Assembly (NCBI GenBank): GCA_965276835.1
Contig: OZ255631.1
Coordinates: 5,890,001-5,954,000 of the forward strand
Origin: BOG-932 sp965276835
Lineage (GTDB): Bacteria > Pseudomonadota > Alphaproteobacteria > BOG-932 > Roseiterribacteraceae
Direction of reading: 5' to 3'
Length of the DNA stretch: 64,000 nucleotides
Below the pieces are notes generated by a model. The model saw only the letters and a program-made list of their open reading frames with translations. It did no database searches and was not told the DNA's origin. Below, piece after piece: positions 34,373 to 43,720 of the stretch (positions are counted from its first letter, which is position 1; every line of letters starts with the position of its first letter). A program made the position numbers and the translations under genes.

Positions 34373-35226
34373 TACGATTACTCTTTTGGTATCGGCTGTT
34401 GTCCACTATAGATAGTTCAGCGGCTAGCGAACTTATTTGCAGTTTAAAGGGGAGAATTTGGCTTCAGTTTAATGCGGGTCGCAGTAGACTTAGAAATACT
34501 TGTTATGTCGTGACCTCGATTGGCGAGAGAAATCGGGATCGCAAAGTACGGGCAAACAAACTCGACCCGCACAGCGAACTCGATCCCCACCTCTCGAATT
34601 CCGCAGGATGGACAGCAAGGCTTGCTTCCGTAAGTCGGCATGGACTTACAAGGCCACGCTTGGACTTTTAGTTCCACTGGGCGGGCGGCAGGTAACGCTG
34701 CGTTTCGGTTTTTGACACTGTGGGCAGAGTGACCAGGCAAAACGTGCGCAAGTCAGTCGTGAATTGCTCCCCATTGCCTGCGACCGACATCGGCCGTGAG
34801 GGGACAGGCACCTTAACCTGCATTTTTGAAAATGGCCGAGGATCGGGGCAAGGGGGCTCACGACAACGCCCCTCCCAATCACCCGGGGCATGCGGATCCA
34901 TGCCACGGCCGTTCGTCAGGGTTAAACCTGGGCAACGACATAGAGCCGGGAGGCCGCCGAGTAAGTCAAAAGAGTTGTTGCACAGGGCCTGTTGGACCGC
35001 TGGGTGTCCTGACATCCGCCAGAATCCCGTCGGTGAACCAGCGGCGACACCGCATAGAACTTTGGCACGCCAAGTTGGCCTACATCCTTGAAGCGATCCG
35101 GGCGTTCTGCCATTGCCACCGAAAATACGACCTATCCACGCTGACAATTTTGATCATTCGGTTGTCGGCTTCTGTGGACGAGAGTTTCGGCTTCGGCCGC
35201 GTCGGTGTCGTGGAATGCGACCGGCG
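34373..35226. other. gene-poor stretch with zinc-ribbon-like debris
   Basis: Two minus-strand frames contain isolated Cys pairs (PCCPSCGIREVG at about 34610 and SLCPQCQKPKR at about 34700) like the neighbouring zinc ribbon. Neither has a clear start or a complete second pair; a 65-codon frame at 34444-34641 is possible. The rest is unrecognised. Confidence 0.3.
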
Positions 35227-35430
35227 TCACTTTTTGAGGACGCTGTCTGCCTTCTTATCGATCTTAGCCTCTTCGGCCTTCGACATACGACCGGCTTTAA
35301 CTGCCTGGCTCGCTCGACCCTTGGCATTGCGAGCGTGGCTCTCATCCTCTATCGGATAGGCCCGCTTCTTCGGCTCGGCGAACTTTCCTGCTGGAAGCTT
35401 CTTGCGGTCATTCGTGTCAAGCTTTGCCAT
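35227..35430 (-). CDS. DUF6582-like small basic protein
   Basis: 67 residues, MAKLDTNDRKKLPAGKFAEP then KKRAYPIEDESHARNAKGRA, resembling the small proteins with the P-x-x-x-F-A-x-P-x-x-R-x-Y-P-I-x-D pattern. It is highly charged. AAGGAAGG lies before the ATG at 35430. Family function unknown, possibly DNA-associated or stress-related. Confidence 0.72.
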   Translation of the reverse strand: MAKLDTNDRKKLPAGKFAEPKKRAYPIEDESHARNAKGRASQAVKAGRMSKAEEAKIDKKADSVLKK

Positions 35431-35510
35431 GGTCAATCCTTCCTTTGAGTCCCCTTACGAGGTGACGTTCGGTCTCTCACCTGATGTCATTTCGTCTTTG
35501 GCGTTCTACC

Positions 35511-35766
35511 CGGTCTCCCAGCCATAGGCGGGAGTATGACCCGCTCTCAGTCGTTGGTGCCCGTGAGGTTCAATCCAGCGATGGTGCGATTGTCCGCTTA
35601 TCCTGGCATTCCACCGCCATACCCAGCATTGCACCCCTGAAAGCAGGGACACGGGTTTTCTGAGATAAGTTCCGAAGAAAGGCTGTTCGAATCGGGCATT
35701 CCTGGGCAGTTTGAAACGTCAAATTATTGATCCTCATGAGGCTCTAAGGTCGCGTTGAACTGTCAG
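35511..35766. repeat. diverged long repeat, copy 2
   Basis: Matches 19041-19391 in the same orientation, including the hairpin CTCCCAGCC / GGCGGGAG and the 55-codon minus-strand gene. It is shorter by about 95 bases in the middle. Confidence 0.65.
35570..35737 (-). CDS. 55-residue helical protein (copy 2)
   Basis: MRINNLTFQTAQECPIRTAF then LRNLSQKTRVPAFRGAMLGM, the same length as the homologue at 19195. The C-terminal ten residues differ completely. Several changes put Pro or Phe into the first helix, which may mean this copy is decaying. Function unknown. Confidence 0.5.
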   Translation of the reverse strand: MRINNLTFQTAQECPIRTAFLRNLSQKTRVPAFRGAMLGMAVECQDKRTIAPSLD

Positions 35767-35782
35767 TGTCTGATTCGCGCCC

Positions 35783-36362
35783 GACATCACGAATGGCGAT
35801 CGCCGCGGTCTTGGCAAATGGTCGGTCGAAGACATCGTGACCTACCTTAAGAGTGGACATAACCGCTTCGCCGCCGGAAGCGGCCCGATGGGCGAAGAGA
35901 TCGTCCGTTCGAGCGCGCAGGTCACTAACGGTGACCTTGAGGCCATCGCCGTCTATCTGAAGGACCAGCCCGGCATGTCCGAATCCCGCTTTGACGTCGG
36001 GCGCCGCGGATGATCCTGCCGTGAAGTTCGGAGCGGCGATCTTCGGCGATGAATGTGCCGCATGTCACACGCCGTCGGGCAAGGGAGTCGCAAGGCTTTT
36101 CCCCGTTCTTGCCGGACCGCGCGCTGTCCAATCGGCCTATCCGACATCGATTCTGCACGTCATCCTCGACGGAGCCTGCAGTGTCGGGACGGCGGGAGCG
36201 CCGACCGCGCCGGCGATGCCCGGATTTCGAGTCCTGCTCGATGATCGCGAGATCGCCGCCGTTGCAACTTACATCCGCAACGCCTGGGGCAACACCGAGC
36301 CGTCCATCAGCGCCGGTGACGTGAAGGACATGCGGGCTTCACTCGACCCCCGGTCGGTGTGA
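35783..36362 (+). pseudogene. cytochrome c subunit, truncated and frameshifted
   Basis: The first part (GKWSVEDIVTYLKSGHNR, GPMGEEIVRSSAQV, LEAIAVYLKDQPG) is the second-heme region of a multiheme dehydrogenase cytochrome c subunit. The frame shifts near 35990, after which FGDECAACHTPSGKG gives a heme site, followed by PTAPAMPGFRVLLDDREIA with the Met ligand. The first heme domain is absent. Intact relatives transfer electrons from alcohol or sugar dehydrogenases to the quinone pool. Confidence 0.75.
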
Positions 36363-36502
36363 TGCCCCCGGTCGCAGGCCTTCTCAGCGGGTGAAGCAGT
36401 CTGCACCGAACAGCAAGAACATGATAAAAATCCAGATCGGGCCGGCTGTCGCCGCAAGGCGGTTGATCGCATTAGGCTCGGATAAGCGCATGAAGGCCCC
36501 AC

Positions 36503-37310
36503 GGTGCTGTCAGTCTAGCGCTAACTTGCCTCTGTTTTCCGTGGTTTAGCGGGGCAGCGGGTTCAGTTTTGGTGGCAATCTCATTCAAACGGCACCGGTT
36601 TCCGCCGGATCTGATTTGCCACGCTGTGTGGCTTTACTTCCGTTTTACCCTCAGCTTCCGCGACGTCGAGGAAATGTTCGTGCAGCGCGGGTTTGACGTT
36701 AGCTATGAGACCATTCGTTGCTGGAGGATCAAATTCGGTCCGGCGATCGCACGCAATCTGAAGCGCCGCAGGTCGGCGCCTAGCGGCCGATGCACCTCGA
36801 CGAGATGGTCGTGAAGATCCGCGGGCGGCATATGTATCTGTGGCAAACGGTCGACGACGAAGGCGAGGTACTCGATATGATCGTGCAGTACCGGGGCGAT
36901 ACAGAAGCTGCGCGGAAGTTGTTGAAACGCCTGCTTTGGAGCCAGCGGATGATCCCAGATGTGATCGTCACCGATGGGCTCAAATCTTATGTCTCCGCCC
37001 TAGATGAGCTCGACCTTTGGAGCGCCACCGCCCCGGTGGGCTGCAAGAAAAAAACAGAGCGGAAAACTCGCACGTGCTGATCCGACGACGAGAACGGAAG
37101 ATGCAGGGCTTCAAGTCCCAACGATCTGCTCAGAGGTTTCTGACTACCCACGCTGCTGTCTACAACACCTTCAATACCGAACGCCATCTTATCAGTCGCA
37201 AAACACTTCCCCTCTCAAGAACCCAGGCGCATGCCGCCTGGGCCGCAGCAATCATTGCCTGAAATCTGGCGTTCTGATCTTAGTTGCCGCCCGGCGCAGT
37301 TAACCTGACA
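36503..37310 (+). mobile_element. IS6-family element, subtype B, broken transposase
   Basis: The left end is GGTGCTGTCAG; the right end is trimmed to GTTAACCTGACA. The transposase starts at about 36575 (AISFKRHRFPPDLI, DVEEMFVQRGFDVSYETI). A lost G in the HLDEMVVKI region near 36795 shifts the frame. It shifts again near 37020 before ERHRPGGLQEKNRAENSH. The DDE residues are readable across the frames. This is the best template for the fragments at 5166 and 9146. Confidence 0.85.
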
Positions 37311-37358
37311 AGCCTCTGGCGCTTTATCAGGGGTGTTAACTTAGGCGTCAGCAGCTCG

Positions 37359-37538
37359 CTACCGAAGCTTATGGAACCACCATGCGAGCGCGACGATCCA
37401 AGCCAGCATAATGCCGACGGTTGTAAAGTTCGGTTCATGATGTCCGGCGATGTCCGGGTATATCAAGATCGCCAGCGTCAAAATTATAACGACAGCGGCA
37501 ATTACGATAAGTGCTTTTAGAATCTCGCGCCCGGCCAT
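37359..37538 (-). CDS. small membrane protein (59 residues)
   Basis: MAGREILKALIVIAAVVIIL then TLAILIYPDIAGHHEPNFTT and a second helix GIMLAWIVALAWWFHKL. Two membrane segments with a short periplasmic loop. No Shine-Dalgarno is visible, but the frame is clean and its hydrophobicity pattern is that of a real protein. Family unknown. Confidence 0.5.
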   Translation of the reverse strand: MAGREILKALIVIAAVVIILTLAILIYPDIAGHHEPNFTTVGIMLAWIVALAWWFHKLR

Positions 37539-38265
37539 GAGATATGTGGCACTGCCAGATATTCATTTGTCCAGTGCCAGATCTCAGCGGACTTCTGGCG
37601 CCGAACCGGATCGTTGTTCTTAATTGGCGCGCTGGTTGTCAGCGCCATCTTTCTGCGCCGATTAAAATTGGCTGCGTCGGCCATTCGATGACCGTTGTAC
37701 GCCCAACACCGGTCATAGACGCCGGTTTGGCCGTTTTCCGAAAGCGCGGCCGTTGCAACAGGAACGAGAGGCATAATCCCCCACACATCGATCACGTCAT
37801 TTAGCGGAAAAGCTTCTTTCTCCGTGCTCCATTCGTGGAACGTAGCTGCTGTTTGGCTTTAGGGGCTCGGTTCCGGGTGGTCAAACAGAAATCGGGTCGG
37901 CACATGGAAGGCGCTACCGAATACAATTGCCTCGCCGAAAGCGAGGATTGTCACATGGTCTAGCGGCCGGCGGGCCTGCATGGGAATGATCCGCCGAAAA
38001 ATGATCGATGTCATCCGGATTTTGAAATCGATGGCTGATGAAGTTACCGCACTGGCTGATGATGGTCTGGCTAATTCGCTTGGTCTTTGTCTAGCTATTA
38101 ATCAACGACAAGCGAAACTTTCGCCGCTCTTTGGCAATCCGGACGGCTAAGGGAGAAAGCATCTGTCCACGTTCTTCATCAGATCGAGGCGGCAGCGCCC
38201 GTTCGGAGCTTTAATCCAGTCAGTGAACCGGCGGTGAAGCTATCGCAACGGATTTCGGCCGTCGA
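37539..38265. other. gene-poor stretch
   Basis: No family recognised. A 49-codon plus-strand frame at 38001-38150 (MIDVIRILKSMADEVTALAD) has some coding character but no ribosome site. No repeats seen. Confidence 0.3.
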
Positions 38266-38730
38266 TCACGTGCCGCCGATATACCGGTTCCAGAACTGAA
38301 GGATGACAGCGCGCGCTTCCGCTGCCTCGGGCAGCTCAAAATCCTCCATGAAGCCGTGCCACATGCCTTCCCAGACGTGGAGCTCGGCGGCGGCGCCGGC
38401 TTTCACCAAGCGCGTATGGCTGCTGACGGCGGCGCTCATTTCGCCGGCGCGGGTCCCGGTGACGATGAGGGTTGGGGGAAAACGGGCAAGCAAGTCAGGA
38501 TACAGGGCAGGGGAGACCATCGGATCCCGCAACGTCGATTGCGGCACATAGGGCATCCCCGTCGGCGGCGGATTGGGCTGTGCGGGCGGCGCCGGAAAAC
38601 CATCGAGTGCCGGCGTGAAGAAGCGTGAGTCGCCGCCCCAGAGATTGTCGGCGGGTGCCGACAGCAGGGCGATCGCCGCCGGCCTCGGCAGGTTGTGACG
38701 GTCGAACCAGGCGACAGTCATAGCCGTCAA
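38266..38730 (-). pseudogene. alpha/beta hydrolase (esterase) C-terminal fragment
   Basis: About 155 codons of an HSL-type (fold-3) hydrolase: TVAWFDRHNLPRPAAIAL, FPPTLIVTGTRAGEMSAAVS with the usual Asp site altered, and the catalytic His in EGMWHGFMEDFE. The N-terminal half with the oxyanion HGG and nucleophile Ser is gone, replaced by the first 89 bases of an IS6 subtype A element. This creates a fused open frame starting MKNPFRYFDSSPEV at 38772. Confidence 0.8.
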
Positions 38731-38824
38731 CACCTCGGGCGAGCTGTCGAAATAGCGAAACGGGTTTTTCATCCCGAAGCTTAATCCGGCAGATTCACCC
38801 CGCCAATTTTGGACTGACAGAGCC
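38731..38824 (-). mobile_element. IS6 subtype A end fragment
   Basis: Contains GGCTCTGTCAG on the minus strand at 38824 and the transposase start MKNPFRYFDSSPEV, then stops at the hydrolase junction. Confidence 0.75.
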
Positions 38825-38896
38825 CGATCGTGGGATGAAAATGATCGATTAAGGGCAGATGCCTGGATTAAAATTGCGAGATGCGGGCCGTTTTCC

Positions 38897-38913
38897 GTTA
38901 ACCTGACAGCGCC
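38897..38913. mobile_element. IS6 subtype B right-end relic
   Basis: GTTAACCTGACAGCGCC matches the right ends at 18930 and 37300. No transposase accompanies it. Confidence 0.5.
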
Positions 38914-38935
38914 GATGAAGCTCCAGTCCCAATTA

Positions 38936-40258
38936 CTATGCACCAACTGCTGGGGTGTTTGCGACGGTGCTCTGGAAGCGAATGTTCAAGTTTTTTAGAA
39001 CCAGTACGGGCAAAATGGTCCCGGACAGCAATGACATGGTGCCGGCCATAATCAGAAAGCTCGCGGATGGCGCAAGGTCATTCCGGAACAGAAAAAACTG
39101 ACCCGATATTAAAATGACCTCAGCGATCGCGACCATCGCCGCGGGCAGGGAGCCGAGGGTCGCAAAGCATGCGTAGATCCAAAAATAGCTCCAACTGACT
39201 GCTATCAGCAACGCAGCCATAGGCATGAGCCAGTCGGATACCGACGGGAGACTCGCGCCGGTCCAGTGTCGAATCACGACGTCGCCGAGTATGGCAATGC
39301 CTGTTGCAGCGCTGGCTCCGACGCAAGCCAGAAATATACCTGAGTGCCGCATAGCTTTCGCGACCCACGCCTGATCATCGTGAGCAAGCGCGTTTCTAAG
39401 CGCGGGTGCAAAAGGAATTAGGAGTGCCGCGATAACACTGAAATACATTGTGAGCATACGTGACATCACAGCTGCCGTCGCAAGTTGGCTCGAGCCGAAG
39501 GTGATCGCAAGAAGCGGCAAGAACGCACCGCCATAGAACAGGGTGCTTAACGAACTTGCTAGAAACCCCAGACCTTGTCGAAACAACGGTAAGCTTTGGC
39601 GGAAGCTGTAATTTAAGGGAACGGGTGGCGGAACCTCCGCAATTGCTTTTACAACGAACCAGACCGCAGCGGACGTCGTGCCCAGGGTTGTCGCAAAGCA
39701 TATAGCTAACATATTGGGAAATAAGGGGGGCAGCCAGATGACCACGCCGATCCCGGCGACCTGCCCAACAAGCCGGCACCAGTTAACGTATTCGACCCGC
39801 AGAGTTCCGACATAGAATCCCTCGAATGTCTGGCCGATAGCACACGTCATGAACACCGCGAAACAGTAGTAGGCAGCTTGAGTGAGCTCATGATCAAGGG
39901 ACGGCGACTCGCTCCCGATCAAATGGGTAGAAATCCGGATGAACGGCACGAATACGATGGACGAAACGAGTGCAACGGCAAGGAACGTCGATATTGCAGA
40001 GCGCCAGAAGAATTCACGGCGCTTGGTGTCATCCTTGGTCTCACTAATGAACACGGCTGTCGCGTTGGCCAGCCCCGAATTGCCGATCGTCAGCCAGCCG
40101 GCAAGTCCGAACAAGGCAGCGAAGGCGGCATACCTCTCCTGCCCCAGTGTTCGAAGCGCGATCGGTACAGCCAGAAAATTGAGAAGGCCGCCTGCCAGTC
40201 GCAACAGCAAGCCTGACGAAACGCCACCGATCAATCCTCGCGAACTACCGCCCGGCAT
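38936..40258 (-). CDS. polysaccharide flippase (Wzx/MATE-like)
   Basis: 440 residues with about 12 membrane helices (LLRLAGGLLNFLAVPIALRT, GWLTIGNSGLANATAVFISE, FLACVGASAATGIAILGDVV). The first helices match the polysaccharide-transport/MOP superfamily start. It probably flips lipid-linked sugar units across the inner membrane for surface polysaccharide. It overlaps the FkbM gene by 14 bases, so the two form an operon. The glycosyltransferases expected beside a Wzx are not in the window; the cluster is partial. Confidence 0.83.
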   Translation of the reverse strand: MPGGSSRGLIGGVSSGLLLRLAGGLLNFLAVPIALRTLGQERYAAFAALFGLAGWLTIGNSGLANATAVFISETKDDTKRREFFWRSAISTFLAVALVSSIVFVPFIRISTHLIGSESPSLDHELTQAAYYCFAVFMTCAIGQTFEGFYVGTLRVEYVNWCRLVGQVAGIGVVIWLPPLFPNMLAICFATTLGTTSAAVWFVVKAIAEVPPPVPLNYSFRQSLPLFRQGLGFLASSLSTLFYGGAFLPLLAITFGSSQLATAAVMSRMLTMYFSVIAALLIPFAPALRNALAHDDQAWVAKAMRHSGIFLACVGASAATGIAILGDVVIRHWTGASLPSVSDWLMPMAALLIAVSWSYFWIYACFATLGSLPAAMVAIAEVILISGQFFLFRNDLAPSASFLIMAGTMSLLSGTILPVLVLKNLNIRFQSTVANTPAVGA

Positions 40259-41093
40259 GCGTCGCCAACAAAGGTCGCATTACGCGGTACATAAGCGGCC
40301 GCAACCCTGAGCGATCCAGCACATGCTTTATTGTAAAAGTCGGGCCCGATTTCGCCAGGGATATGCAACGACCTAAGAACGTCGTTCGGGTAAAATCATA
40401 CGAATAGGAACGGCCGATACGAGAGACGGCGAAACCAAGCGCATTCATATATAGCATAACGTGCAATGGATACTTTCGACGTTCGGCATCGCCCCAACCA
40501 TGCAGCTCTACCAGGAGGCGCGTATCTTTCGTCGAAAGGAGACGCTTGGCGCCGACTAGAGCCCGGTACTCGAAACCTTCGATATCCATCTTGATAAGCG
40601 TGCGCGGGGCTGGCTTGAATAGGTTATCGAGTGGCTCGCATGGGACGTCTACGTGGCGGACATTCTTCCGAATGTGCCCGTCTAAATACCTGGAATTGTC
40701 GGTGTCATCAGGATTGAGCACGAAAGAGCCCAACGTGTCCAATGCATCTATAAAAAAAGGCAGCTTTGCCGATACATCGCCCGCCGCGTAGGGATAGACG
40801 GTGATCCTGTTGCCATTTTCTGTCGGCCATCGAGTTACAAAAAGCTTTAACTTTTCGACGAGTTCGGGATTGGCCTCGACCAGCCCGATCTCACTGTTTG
40901 TGAGCACCCGATTCGCCAAGTAGGCGTAAAGCCCCCTGTTCGCACCGACGTCGATGAAGCGATCGGCTTGCATTAGGGTACGACCAAAGTGCGCGAGAGG
41001 CCCCGGCTCGTAGTCTTCCCCTAGTTGGAGAGTGTCTCCCATTTCCCTTGCCATCCGCTGGAAGGATTCCGGATCGAAGGTGGACTGCGCCAT
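40245..41093 (-). CDS. FkbM family methyltransferase
   Basis: 282 residues. SAM-binding motif FIDVGANRGLYAYLANRV, then GLVEANPELVEKL (acidic ribose contact) and RTLIKMDIEGFEYRAL, the FkbM signature. It probably O-methylates a sugar in a surface polysaccharide, in keeping with the overlapping flippase gene. The C-terminal 60 residues are basic and may contact membrane or glycan. Confidence 0.87.
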   Translation of the reverse strand: MAQSTFDPESFQRMAREMGDTLQLGEDYEPGPLAHFGRTLMQADRFIDVGANRGLYAYLANRVLTNSEIGLVEANPELVEKLKLFVTRWPTENGNRITVYPYAAGDVSAKLPFFIDALDTLGSFVLNPDDTDNSRYLDGHIRKNVRHVDVPCEPLDNLFKPAPRTLIKMDIEGFEYRALVGAKRLLSTKDTRLLVELHGWGDAERRKYPLHVMLYMNALGFAVSRIGRSYSYDFTRTTFLGRCISLAKSGPTFTIKHVLDRSGLRPLMYRVMRPLLATHAGR

Positions 41094-41253
41094 AAGGCTA
41101 TCTCATTCTGTTGAAACCAAAAGCTCACGGGTCATGTTTTCTTACCACCTTAAGGCTGATCGCGTGAAACGTTATTCAGGGTTGAATTCAATCCAAATTG
41201 GCTAATCAGATAAGGTAATCAACGAATTATCCTAGTTATCTCGCTATATAAGT

Positions 41254-41290
41254 CATGCTTTATTTAATTATGAGGCATGCTTTATTTAAT
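41254..41290. repeat. 15-base direct repeat
   Basis: CATGCTTTATTTAAT occurs at 41254-41268 and again at 41276-41290, a 22-base period (two helical turns), as expected for paired binding of a regulator. Confidence 0.6.
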
Positions 41291-41317
41291 AACATCGATC
41301 AAAATTGACTAGAATCC

Positions 41318-41336
41318 GGCTGAGGCAGCCTTTTTT
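41318..41336 (+). terminator. orphan Rho-independent terminator
   Basis: GGCTG-AGG-CAGCC followed by six T. It is oriented for plus-strand transcripts, although both flanking genes are on the minus strand and no plus-strand gene precedes it. Confidence 0.6.
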
Positions 41337-41693
41337 ATTGGGCCACCCGCCCTAGCTGTCCTTATCCACGCATTGTTTCAATGACAGAGAATGACAAACA
41401 GAGAGAGAGCGGTCATCCGGGTACGATCGGCCTTAAGTTTCGGCGCACGCGTAGCAGTTGATCTCCATGCCGACGTAAATTTCGACGACAAGTGGGCTGG
41501 TCCAGGTTATTCGCGGAAGCCTTTCAAAGATAATTTGACGTCGATCCGATCGATGCAGCTGAAGGCGCGCGCTTTCAGCATGCTGGCATTTGGAGACGGC
41601 GGCCGGATCGACTTCCTAGGGAGTTCGGTCGCGTCTTTTCACGCCGGCAATTTCACGCTCGGAAACCTAGCCTAACTCCGTATATTGGACAGC

Positions 41694-43328
41694 TCACACG
41701 GGAACCAGCTCAGGTGCCTGCGATGCCGAGGTCGAAACAAGATTATCGGCGATTCGCTCTGCTGCGAGGTGATCGCACAGGCGCAAACCAAGCGCGATCG
41801 ACGTCAGAGTCACGTTTGGAAACCCGGTGCTCGGCATGACAGCTGCTCCGGCGACGTAGAGGTTCGAAATCCCATGCACGCGGAGATTGCCGTCGACGAC
41901 GCCGTTCTTCGCGTCATGGCCCATACGGGCTCCGCCCATCTGGTGAAAGGTGTCGGATGCGGTTGCCAGATAGGCGGGATCCCGCGCGACCAAAGCCTCT
42001 TCCAACTTGAGGTCGGCGATCCCAGCTTTCTTCAGCGTGTCGCGAACCCGCTCCGAAAAATAGGCAATTGTCTCCAGTTCGCTGCCGTCAACCTTCCAGT
42101 TTAGATCGACGAGCGGCATATCCAACGCGTCGCACTCTTGCCTAAGAGTGATTCGGCTATCGCGCAGCGGAAGTTGCTCTGCGGTGACGCGAAAGATGAC
42201 CGATGAGCTCGATGGGTGGAATGTTCTGTTGTCGTGAAAATACCGGTAGGCAAACGGCAACAAGACCTTGGCCAGTGAGAGCGCATGTCCCGGTAATTGC
42301 CAAAAATTCGACGGAAGCCGGCCATCGCGGACCGCGCGCAAGAACAGCTTTATATTTTCCGCGTTCTCTTGATACGACGTCCTGAACAAGAACCCGCCGC
42401 AGACCCCAAAGAGCGATCGATCTCGTTGAGCTTGTTCCGACAGCTTGAATTTCGGGTTGTATTTATAGCCGTCGAAAAACAGGTTTTCGAACAGGTTGCC
42501 GAACGTGTCCTTATCTTTCCACACCACTTCGCCCGCGGTCGTATCTAGATGGTCGATATATCCGCGGCCAAGCCACTCATTGTTGTTCCACGGGGTGGTG
42601 TCACCGTTGATGTAAGGCATCATTAGCAAACGCGCGATCTCGATCGTACCGTTGGCCAGGACAGTACGCTGCGCGGTTACTGTCGCCCGGCGGCCGTTGA
42701 AGGTTCGCATATGCACGCGGGCGATCCGCTCACACGAGGCGTCGGGTTCAAAACCGCAAACATTCGCGTGAACGAGCACCTTTAGATTGGGATTGGCCAG
42801 ATCTGTCTTGAAAAGCCTTGCCAGGTTGGGGGTTTTGACCCACCGCGACATGAACAGTTCCAGCTCCTCCGGGAGATCGGGGGGCACCGTATTCGCGCGG
42901 GTCCAAACGTCGTCATCGTGCGGCACGCCCTCGTCCATACCAAGCAGGGTCATGGCGCGGTTGTAGTAGGGGTCCAGTGCTTCCCGGCCGAAAAGCCATG
43001 GATCGATATTGAGCGCTGGTCGGCCTTCGAACACGATTGGGTCGAAGCGAACGAGTTGCCCGCCCCAAAAATTTGTCGTGCCGCCAAGCATTCTAAATCG
43101 CCCGGAATGCAGGCCGGTATGGTTTACGCCGCTGGATCGGGCATTGTTGAAAATATTCTGTGATTGAGCCTCTAGGCTGACGCCGCCAGCTTCCAACAAT
43201 ATGACGTCGTGCCCTCTGCGGGACAACTCCGCAGCCATGGTAATCCCGACCGCACCGGCGCCGATAATCGCAATTTCACATGAGAACGAATTTTGGGTAT
43301 CGCTTCTCTCAAGATCGATAATTGCCAT
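41694..43328 (-). CDS. GMC-type FAD oxidoreductase
   Basis: 544 residues. FAD-binding Rossmann start CEIAIIGAGAVGITMAAELS then RRGHDVILLEAG. The GMC middle includes GRFRMLGGTTNFWGG, and the C-terminal HQMGGARMGHD has the active-site His, with GFPNVTLTSIALGLRL closing the FAD site. This branch is often found in exopolysaccharide clusters, where the substrate is a sugar or glycan. It lies 600 bases upstream of the FkbM/flippase pair on the same strand. Confidence 0.88.
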   Translation of the reverse strand: MAIIDLERSDTQNSFSCEIAIIGAGAVGITMAAELSRRGHDVILLEAGGVSLEAQSQNIFNNARSSGVNHTGLHSGRFRMLGGTTNFWGGQLVRFDPIVFEGRPALNIDPWLFGREALDPYYNRAMTLLGMDEGVPHDDDVWTRANTVPPDLPEELELFMSRWVKTPNLARLFKTDLANPNLKVLVHANVCGFEPDASCERIARVHMRTFNGRRATVTAQRTVLANGTIEIARLLMMPYINGDTTPWNNNEWLGRGYIDHLDTTAGEVVWKDKDTFGNLFENLFFDGYKYNPKFKLSEQAQRDRSLFGVCGGFLFRTSYQENAENIKLFLRAVRDGRLPSNFWQLPGHALSLAKVLLPFAYRYFHDNRTFHPSSSSVIFRVTAEQLPLRDSRITLRQECDALDMPLVDLNWKVDGSELETIAYFSERVRDTLKKAGIADLKLEEALVARDPAYLATASDTFHQMGGARMGHDAKNGVVDGNLRVHGISNLYVAGAAVMPSTGFPNVTLTSIALGLRLCDHLAAERIADNLVSTSASQAPELVPV

Positions 43329-43565
43329 CGATTACGGTTCCTCGCGAGATTGTCAGCGAAATTTCCGACAAGATTGTGAGGCCCGCTGGTCCCTGACTGC
43401 CGGGATCAGGGTTAGGTCAGCCAATGTGTCACACTAGCCTGAATCTCTTATCGTCTAATCCACGATACCGCAGATTTCAGTCTTTCAGTAAGAAAAGTAA
43501 GACATTTGGGATAATCATTAGCGTTAGTCCAAATGTCTGCAAATAATAACGCTCAGCTCGTGGGC

Positions 43566-43720
43566 GGGCATTGTCAGGGCAAACAATATTAGGGGGCGTT
43601 CTCGGCCCCGCTCCTTTGAGCGAGGGGCAAAATCGTAGCGTGGATAAGGACTCGACCAAAACCCAACCGCCCGCGATCGACAGAAATATTCTATCAGAAC
43701 GGTTTGGTTTGACAACGCCC
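43566..43720. mobile_element. 155-base non-autonomous IS5-type element
   Basis: The left end GGGCATTGTCAGGGCAAAC and the inverted right end GGGCGTTGTCAAACCAAAC are imperfect terminal repeats. They match the IS5-type ends at 23607 and 49816. No coding capacity. It abuts the break point of the TonB receptor fragment. It may be a MITE or an internally deleted IS5. Confidence 0.55.

Larger units (their letters stand above)
41094..41693. other. intergenic region between polysaccharide genes and GMC oxidoreductase
   Basis: AT-rich near 41180-41310, with a 15-base direct repeat and an orphan terminator listed separately. A plus-strand frame 41391-41675 starting MTNRERAVIRVRSAL has no recognised family and no ribosome site. 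Confidence 0.4.

Noticed and set aside
34668..35147. 159-codon minus-strand frame
   Set aside because: Composition is unlike a real protein and it has no family resemblance. The only suggestive feature is a Cys pair, read in a different frame.
41391..41675. Hypothetical 94-codon plus-strand gene
   Set aside because: No ribosome site, no family resemblance, and it starts beyond the orphan terminator with no evident promoter.
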